Source: Neolentinus lepideus HHB14362 ss-1 (Eukaryota > Basidiomycota > Agaricomycetes > Gloeophyllales > Gloeophyllaceae). From it: 10,316 bases of DNA. Positions within the stretch are counted from its first letter, which is position 1. The number at the start of each line of letters is the position of its first letter. The DNA is taken from assembly GCA_001632425.1 (NCBI GenBank), contig KV425606.1, positions 29,271-39,586 on the forward strand, written 5' to 3'. Both the position numbers and the translations under genes were made by a program. Below are positions 6,798-10,316 of this stretch, in pieces. The notes under the pieces were generated by a model. That model saw only the letters and a list, made by a program, of their open reading frames with translations. It searched no databases and was not told the DNA's origin.

Positions 6798-7281
6798 AAA
6801 GCCACGAATTGTGCAAATCATGGATTTATGCCGAGACTTTGCTTCATTGACGGAGATTGAGTCACGAGACATTGTCGTCTGCAGAGTGGCCTCTTCATGC
6901 CTCTAGCTTCGCTCTTGACAATGACACGACAAATCGCGATCCAGCGATCGGCCTTTCGACAACCCGTCCCTCTAGTTTACCTCCCAACAACTTGAAAGAC
7001 ACAACAATTGGCTGTCCGGCGATGCTGGGGCACCTGTGCTGTTGCGGTTTGTTCTCGCATAGCACTATACTCGTCTCAACACCGCGCTTTCCGAATGTTG
7101 AGCTTCTCGTGGATTTCTAAGGGCTGCACGCAATAGATTCCACACTCGTCATACTAGAGAGGCGCTCGAGAACATGTCATGATGGCCTCGAGGGCACACA
7201 AGAGAAGATGCATTGACTGGGCACCCGGCCATGGGATATGTCGCAAACAGAAGGAGGAGTTGAGATCAGGTTGGGTTGATA

Positions 7282-7344
7282 GTGAGTTCATTCTCTCAGG
7301 CCTTGTCTCGTTGCAACAGCAGCTCACTACTTTTCTCTCTCTAG
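7282..7344 (+). other. Intron-like segment, copy 1, 63 nt
   Basis: GTGAGTTCATTCTCTC start and CTCTCTCTAG end. It corresponds in position, length and sequence to the intron-like segments at 8655-8716 and 9533-9594. Confidence 0.5.
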
Positions 7345-7415
7345 CATGATGTTCCTCTGTGCCCTCGACACTTGTACACCTCCGCCTACTTGTCCGATTG
7401 CAAGAGTACCGTCCA

Positions 7416-7487
7416 GTAAGTAACTTGATGTCTAGTTGATGTTGAAACCTATCTGACGTTGCTCCCGTCATTCTCTGTGTTTCCTAG
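7416..7487 (+). other. Intron-like segment, copy 1, 72 nt
   Basis: GTAAGT donor, ATCTGACG branch site and GTTTCCTAG acceptor. The internal text TTGAAACC is shared with the second intron-like segments of copies 2 and 3. Confidence 0.5.
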
Positions 7488-7574
7488 CCGATCCTGATCA
7501 CGATGACTGTACAGATCGCGGTCCTGCGAGCAGGGTCATGGACATTAATGTCTTGAAGACAGTGTTGTACTCAG

Positions 7575-7635
7575 GTAAGCGGGGTCCTGTTGTTATACGC
7601 TGTGCTTGTTGACCCTGATCGCAATGATTGTACAG
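7575..7635 (+). other. Possible intron overlapping a module
   Basis: CAG/GTAAGC at 7575 and GATTGTACAG ending at 7635 have a typical length and strong donor. If it is a real intron it would remove the first half of the 7611 module, so intron and module readings exclude each other here. Confidence 0.25.
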
Positions 7636-8654
7636 ATTGCCATCCCGCGAGCAGGGTGATCAACTGTCCAGCACAAACCGCACAAAGATCTGCCTGACAT
7701 CTGGACTCAAGATATCGGGGTTACTCTTGTCGCCATTCCCCTGCCGTCATCAACATCTGTAGTGCCTGAGACAGCGAAGACATGACAAAACGTGGTCCCA
7801 CAAGCGGCGTCTTGCACCTTCGTCAACACTGAGTCAAACACCACGTACTGGTCTCACTGTCTGCTCAGGCACGTGTCCCGTCTGGCGAGCCGCCTCTCGC
7901 CAACTCCTTCTCATTTACTGGTCGACAAAGACACGACAGATCGCCATCCGGCGATCTGGTCGTTGATGCCAGCGTGATGTCTTGGGTTGCTGAGCCTTGG
8001 CTATTTCGTGCTTGCTCCGTTTCCTGCCAGGATTACAAGATCACAATGACTATATAGATGGTCATCCCGTGAGCGGGGTCTTGGCACGCTATCTACCTGG
8101 AGTATGCATCTATGAAATTCAGTTCACACTTCCGTCGTCACTGTCTCCATTCCGTCACCGATGTCTTCAGTACCCGAGAGCGCAAAGACACAACAGAACG
8201 ATCTCCGGTGACTGACCTCTCGACCACCTTCACTCGCTGATTTGCACAGTCCCCGACATTGCCGTCTCCCCTTCCACCACCGACATCTGCAGTACTTGCT
8301 CGAGAGCGTGAAGACACGACCGATCGAGTTCCGGCAACCGGCGTCTCCGCCGTCTTGATGTGACTGAATATTTTCCTCGGTCGTTCGTGTGTTCTCATCG
8401 TGATCGCGGAGCGCTATCCGCGCTGCAACACCCCCCTCTTCGGACATCAAGGTTCTCATCAAATCTAAGAGCTGCAAGCACTGTATTCGACACTCCTCAT
8501 CCTGGGCAAGGACATGTCAATGCTCCTCAAAATGGCGTCGAGTGCACGCTCACCGCAACTGGCAGTTGAGGGGCTGTAGGGAGGGAGTACTTTTGAGGTG
8601 GAAGTCAGGTACACGGCCTTGAAGGAAGGGATGGAGTCCAGAGTTGTGCTATCT

Positions 8655-8716
8655 GTGAGTTGATTCTCTTGTGCACTGTCTTTTCGGGCCAGACGCTGAC
8701 TCGTTGCTTTCTCTAG
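8655..8716 (+). other. Intron-like segment, copy 2, 62 nt
   Basis: GTGAGTTGATTCTCTTGTGC start, GACGCTGACTCG branch consensus and TTTCTCTAG acceptor. It has exactly the same length as the corresponding segment in copy 3. Confidence 0.6.
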
Positions 8717-8826
8717 CACGATTTTGTGCGGTTCCTGTTCAACTTTCAGCTTTCCCGTTCGGCGACGACTTTCGATGACTTTCGACAATTCTCGCTTCAT
8801 TGCTTCGAGTGCAAGAGCGCCGGCTA

Positions 8827-8896
8827 GTGAGTATCTTACCATCTTGTTGACCTTGAAACCAAACTGACTTGTCTCTGAGTGCTTTCGCGCCTTCAG
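8827..8896 (+). other. Intron-like segment, copy 2, about 70 nt
   Basis: GTGAGTATCTTACC start and AACTGACTTG branch site. The acceptor used in copy 3 (CTTCCAG) is here CTCTGAG (ending 8879); CGCCTTCAG ending at 8896 is an alternative. On the minus strand the same bases contain GGTAAGATACTCAC, so a donor-like site faces each way. Confidence 0.4.
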
Positions 8897-9532
8897 TTTC
8901 TCGTTGGGATCTGCAGCACCCGAGAGCGCGAAGACACGACAGAATGATTTCCGGCGACTGACGTCTCGACTATCCCCACTCGCTGATGTACATTCCCGAC
9001 ATCGCCATCTCCCCTTCCGTCACCGACATCTGCAGTACCCGAGAGTGCAAAGACACGACAGATCAGCTTCCGGCGACCGACCTCTCTGTCATCTTTACTC
9101 ATCGACGTGAGTCAAGGGATACTCGGGGCCACTTTTGAATTTGCAACAGGAGCAGCGCAGTACTTTCTCTGTCGTCGTCTGCCTTACTCGTTGATGTCAA
9201 CGATAACCGTGTGTTTTCATCACAGTCACAGAGTGCTATCCTCGTTGCAATGCCCTGCTCTTGGAGATTTAGCTTCTTATTATCAAGTCTACTGGATACA
9301 CGCAATGCATTCCACCCTCGTCATTCTGCAGACATGCTCGAGAACATGCCAGTGTGCCTGAAGATGGCCTCGAGTGCACGCTCGTGATGAGACGACGTGA
9401 CAAGCGCGAGCGACTGCCTTCAAGGGAGTATCGACCGTACGCGTGCAACTGGCAGTTGTGGGAGTGTAGGGAGGGAGTTCGGGTACACGGTCTTGGAAGG
9501 CAAGTTGAACGGAGTCCAGAATCGGCTTATCG

Positions 9533-9594
9533 GTGAGTTCATTCTCTTGTGCGCTGTGTTGTCGGGCCAGACACTGACTCATTGCTTTCTCTAG
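9533..9594 (+). other. Intron-like segment, copy 3, 62 nt
   Basis: GTGAGTTCATTCTCTTGTGC start, ACACTGACTCA branch consensus and TTTCTCTAG acceptor; a textbook short fungal intron pattern conserved in three copies of the array. Confidence 0.65.
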
Positions 9595-9694
9595 CACGAT
9601 TTCGTGCAGTTCCCGTTCAACTTTCGGCTTTCACGTTCGGCGACGACTTTGAACAATTCTCGCATAATTGCTTCGAGTGCAAGAGTGTCGGTTA

Positions 9695-9747
9695 GTGAGT
9701 ATCTTACCATCTTGCTGGCCTTGAAACCAAACTGACTTATCTTCCAG
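9695..9747 (+). other. Intron-like segment, copy 3, 53 nt
   Basis: GTGAGTATCTTACC start, AACTGACTTA branch site, TCTTCCAG acceptor. The same text recurs from 9842, where the acceptor bases have changed to CCTGG. Confidence 0.55.
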
Positions 9748-9929
9748 CACTTTCGCGCCTTCAATTTCTCGTTGGGATCTCGTCCGGCCACGATTTTCAA
9801 CAATTCTCGCGTCATCGCTTCGAGTGCAAGAACACCGACTAGTGAGTATCTTACCGCCTTGCTGGCCTTGAAACCGAATTGACTTGTCACCTGGGGCTCT
9901 CGCGATGTTGATTTCTCGTTGTTAAACAG
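9748..9929 (+). repeat. Array unit d: partial fourth copy (one exon and donor)
   Basis: This piece duplicates the second exon of the unit: it reads SGHDFQQFSRHRFECKNTD, matching FGDDFEQFSHNCFECKSVG of copy 3, and is followed by GTGAGTATCTTACC at 9842. The first cysteine is replaced by arginine and the acceptor of copy 3 is lost (CCAG to CCTGG); the next acceptor-like AAACAG ends at 9929. Upstream parts of the unit are missing, so it arose from a duplication of only the last exon plus intron, and it ends the array. Confidence 0.55.
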
Positions 9930-9974
9930 TCTATTAAGAACAGTGGTATACAGACTTGTAGTAGATAAATTCGC

Positions 9975-10008
9975 GAGCGAGAGCTGGCTTTAGGGCCGGT
10001 TCTCGCTC
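9975..10008. repeat. Hairpin between the array and the minus-strand gene
   Basis: Arms 9975-9988 and 9995-10008 pair at 12 of 14 positions around a 6-base loop; the outer GAGCGAGA/TCTCGCTC is perfect over 8 bp. It is followed on the plus strand by an A-rich run (10009-10020). It lies in the interval where transcription from the array and from the right-edge gene would meet. A role in RNA 3'-end formation is possible but unproven. Confidence 0.65.
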
Positions 10009-10175
10009 AAAAATAAAAAAGTGGAACATGCAGGGAAATCCTTACTCGAGGCGCCCGTCTCCTCAACCGTGGGAAAACGAACTTGAACGCAGGAGCAGAA
10101 CCTCCCCGTCCAAGTCGCAAAAAGATGTAAACGATAACTCACCTAGTACACGAGGCAATTTCAAGAATCACTCAC

Positions 10176-10316
10176 CTAATCCACCGCCGCACTCAGCAGT
10201 CTCTCCGTAAACGGCCCGTGTATGTCCTTCGGGTTCGGCGCCAACGTCACGATTGTGCCCTTTGGCCGCTTGTCCTTGAGCATGTTCGCGACAATGTGCG
10301 CGTACGGCACAGCCGC
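10176..10316 (-). CDS. C-terminal 46 codons of an unidentified gene (partial at the window edge)
   Basis: The minus strand is open from the right edge to TAG at 10176-10178. The peptide has an obvious protein character: PYAHIVANMLKDKRPKGT, then IVTLAPNPKDIHGPFTERLL, ending SAAVD. A helix, then a buried strand (GTIVTLAP) and an extended NPKDIHGPF loop suggest the end of a globular, perhaps Rossmann-like, domain. Third codon positions are G/C-rich, unlike the array to its left. The stop is followed at once by GTGAGT (10175 downward), so a 3' UTR intron may begin there; an antisense open frame on plus (10028-10210) overlaps this and I regard it as a shadow. Only the last part of the gene is present, so I do not name it. 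Confidence 0.6.
   Translation of the reverse strand, partial: AAVPYAHIVANMLKDKRPKGTIVTLAPNPKDIHGPFTERLLSAAVD

Larger units (their letters stand above)
6314..6906 (+). pseudogene. Exon-like set of an unknown gene, probably frame-broken
   Basis: Three exon-like pieces follow one another on the plus strand: 6314-6624, preceded by the acceptor TTTAACAG; 6682-6741; and 6798-6906, ending in TAG at 6904-6906. The first is open throughout in one frame (for example VGCTWLIGLVRFEVSRSTR, then MLDVLLLQRTNAL). The second and third join in phase and give YLEINQKVTRTCSQLSDASP followed by KPRIVQIMDLCRDFASLTEI, which reads like a genuine protein. The first and second do not join in phase: splicing leaves one base where two are needed, and the frame that does fit has TAA four codons before the junction. 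Either the true donor lies elsewhere or the gene has a frameshift. There is no ATG at the left limit, so any 5' part is missing or upstream. I do not recognise the family. Confidence 0.35.
7025..7487 (+). repeat. Array unit a: gene-like repeat copy 1
   Basis: This copy holds, in order: a block reading FVLA*HYTRLNTAL (about 7048-7090), which matches VLIVIAERYPRCNTPL of copy 2 with a two-codon gap; LHAIDSTLVIL (about 7124-7156); a 63-nt intron-like segment (7282-7344); an exon ending DCKSTV; and a second intron-like segment (7416-7487). It is the most diverged of the three copies and carries an in-frame TAG in the first block. Two modules precede it (6914, 6992) and a module begins 3 bases after its second intron. 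I read it as a decayed member of the array; the function is unknown. Confidence 0.5.
8373..8896 (+). repeat. Array unit b: gene-like repeat copy 2
   Basis: In order: VLIVIAERYPRCNTPLF, a stop, then LQALYSTLLIL (from about 8473), KMASSARS, a shared text giving NWQLRGCREGV (about 8557-8590), a 62-nt intron-like segment (8655-8716), and an exon whose translation ends DDFRQFSLHCFECKSAGY before GTGAGT at 8827. A 10-bp tandem duplication (GACTTTCGAT 8767-8776, GACTTTCGAC 8777-8786) changes the frame relative to copy 3, where the upstream part of the same exon reads AVPVQLSAF in the matching phase. The unit is therefore gene-like but not intact. Modules 8175 and 8301 lie just upstream and 8921 just downstream. 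Confidence 0.55.
6914..9087 (+). repeat. Eleven copies of a DTTDRxPA module
   Basis: A motif of about 36-51 nt recurs on the plus strand. In order, the translations are: LDNDTTNRDPAI (6914), LKDTTIGCPAM (6992), DPDHDDCTDRGPASRV (7490), DPDRNDCTDCHPASRV (7611), DSEDMTKRGPTSGVL (7770), VDKDTTDRHPAIW (7921), QDHNDYIDGHPVSGVL (8036), RERKDTTERSPVTDLS (8175), REREDTTDRVPATGVS (8301), REREDTTE*FPATDVS (8921) and RECKDTTDQLPATDLS (9040). The shared core is D-x-T/C-T/x-D/E-R-x-P-A/V-S/T. Neighbouring copies are about 115-160 bp apart. Copies at 7770, 8175, 8301, 8921 and 9040 follow an acceptor-like (CTGCAG, CTTCAG or CTGTAG) by a few bases, as if each were the start of a small exon. Copies lie in different frames, and the 8921 copy has an internal TGA, so any gene would need splicing or is decayed. 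Confidence 0.6.
9185..9747 (+). repeat. Array unit c: gene-like repeat copy 3
   Basis: The best-preserved copy. It reads VFITVTECYPRCNALLL (from about 9211), a stop, IHAMHSTLVIL (about 9296-9330), NWQLWECREGVRVHG (about 9447-9490), then GTGAGT at 9533 starting a 62-nt intron-like segment. The next exon contains AVPVQLSAF, then FGDDFEQFSHNCFECKSVG, in one unbroken frame, and ends at the GTGAGT at 9695. The CFEC cysteines are shared with copy 2. The exon before the intron is open in more than one frame, and the two introns do not join it cleanly in phase. The minus strand is also open here (9591-9890), with a repeated peptide, so coding strand rests on splice signals plus peptide conservation. 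I do not recognise the family. Confidence 0.55.

Noticed and set aside
8124..8477. Minus-strand 117-codon open frame over the module repeats
   Set aside because: Its openness mirrors the plus-strand module repeats. The splice signals and block order favour the plus strand, although the case is not closed (see the finding on 9591-9890).
6914..9090. CRISPR-like array
   Set aside because: The repeat units are diverged, about 120 bp apart with related rather than unique spacers, and surrounded by intron signals, so this is a duplicated gene-like array.
5329..9968. 12-base TGTAGTAGATAA present at 5329-5340 and 9957-9968
   Set aside because: A shared 12-mer is expected by chance in a window of this size; the flanks do not match.
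10028..10210. Plus-strand 60-codon open frame with a disordered, P/S/N-rich translation
   Set aside because: It is antisense to the more protein-like minus-strand C-terminus and its 3' flank, with no sign of its own transcript.

Overview
The window looks like eukaryotic, probably fungal (basidiomycete-like), accessory DNA. The evidence is short intron signals of about 50-70 nt with GTGAGT/GTAAGT donors, CTGAC/CTAAC-type branch sites and (C/T)AG acceptors on both strands, long stretches without intact genes, and diverged duplications. There are no bacterial operons, no ribosome-binding sites, and I recognise no tRNA or rRNA. The organism call is inference. No gene here can be named confidently.

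Layout. (1) 1-1440 is C-rich and extremely CpG-rich, with many overlapping open frames that look like artefacts of low stop-codon content, and with short diverged repeats. (2) 1441-2060 holds little. (3) 2062-2490 is a diverged tandem duplication of about 215 bp whose two copies both keep splice-like signals on the minus strand. (4) 2528-3285 continues this minus-strand pattern: a 105-nt open exon-like piece, two 66-nt intron-like pieces, and a protein-like open frame at 2752-3285. (5) 3485-3964 is another long minus-strand open frame with a good 55-nt intron signal. (6) 4185-5930 is non-coding as far as I can see but rich in inverted repeats, including a perfect 16-bp hairpin. It overlaps a CpG desert (one CpG between 5174 and 5859).

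(7) 6314-6906 is a plus-strand exon-like set with two good introns, probably frame-broken. (8) 6914-9929 is the main structure: a plus-strand array of three diverged, intron-containing gene-like units plus a partial fourth, interleaved with eleven copies of a short module whose translation resembles DTTDRxPA. Peptide conservation and splice signals agree on the plus strand, but in-frame stops, frame changes and a 10-bp duplication suggest decay. (9) An imperfect hairpin at 9975-10008 separates this array from (10) the C-terminal 46 codons of a minus-strand gene that enters from the right edge, with its stop codon directly against a GTGAGT donor.

The two transcription directions converge near 10 kb. 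The rest of the window reads as decayed or non-coding multi-copy DNA between genes. The candidate undescribed system is the module array in 6914-9929, which I cannot tie to a known family.
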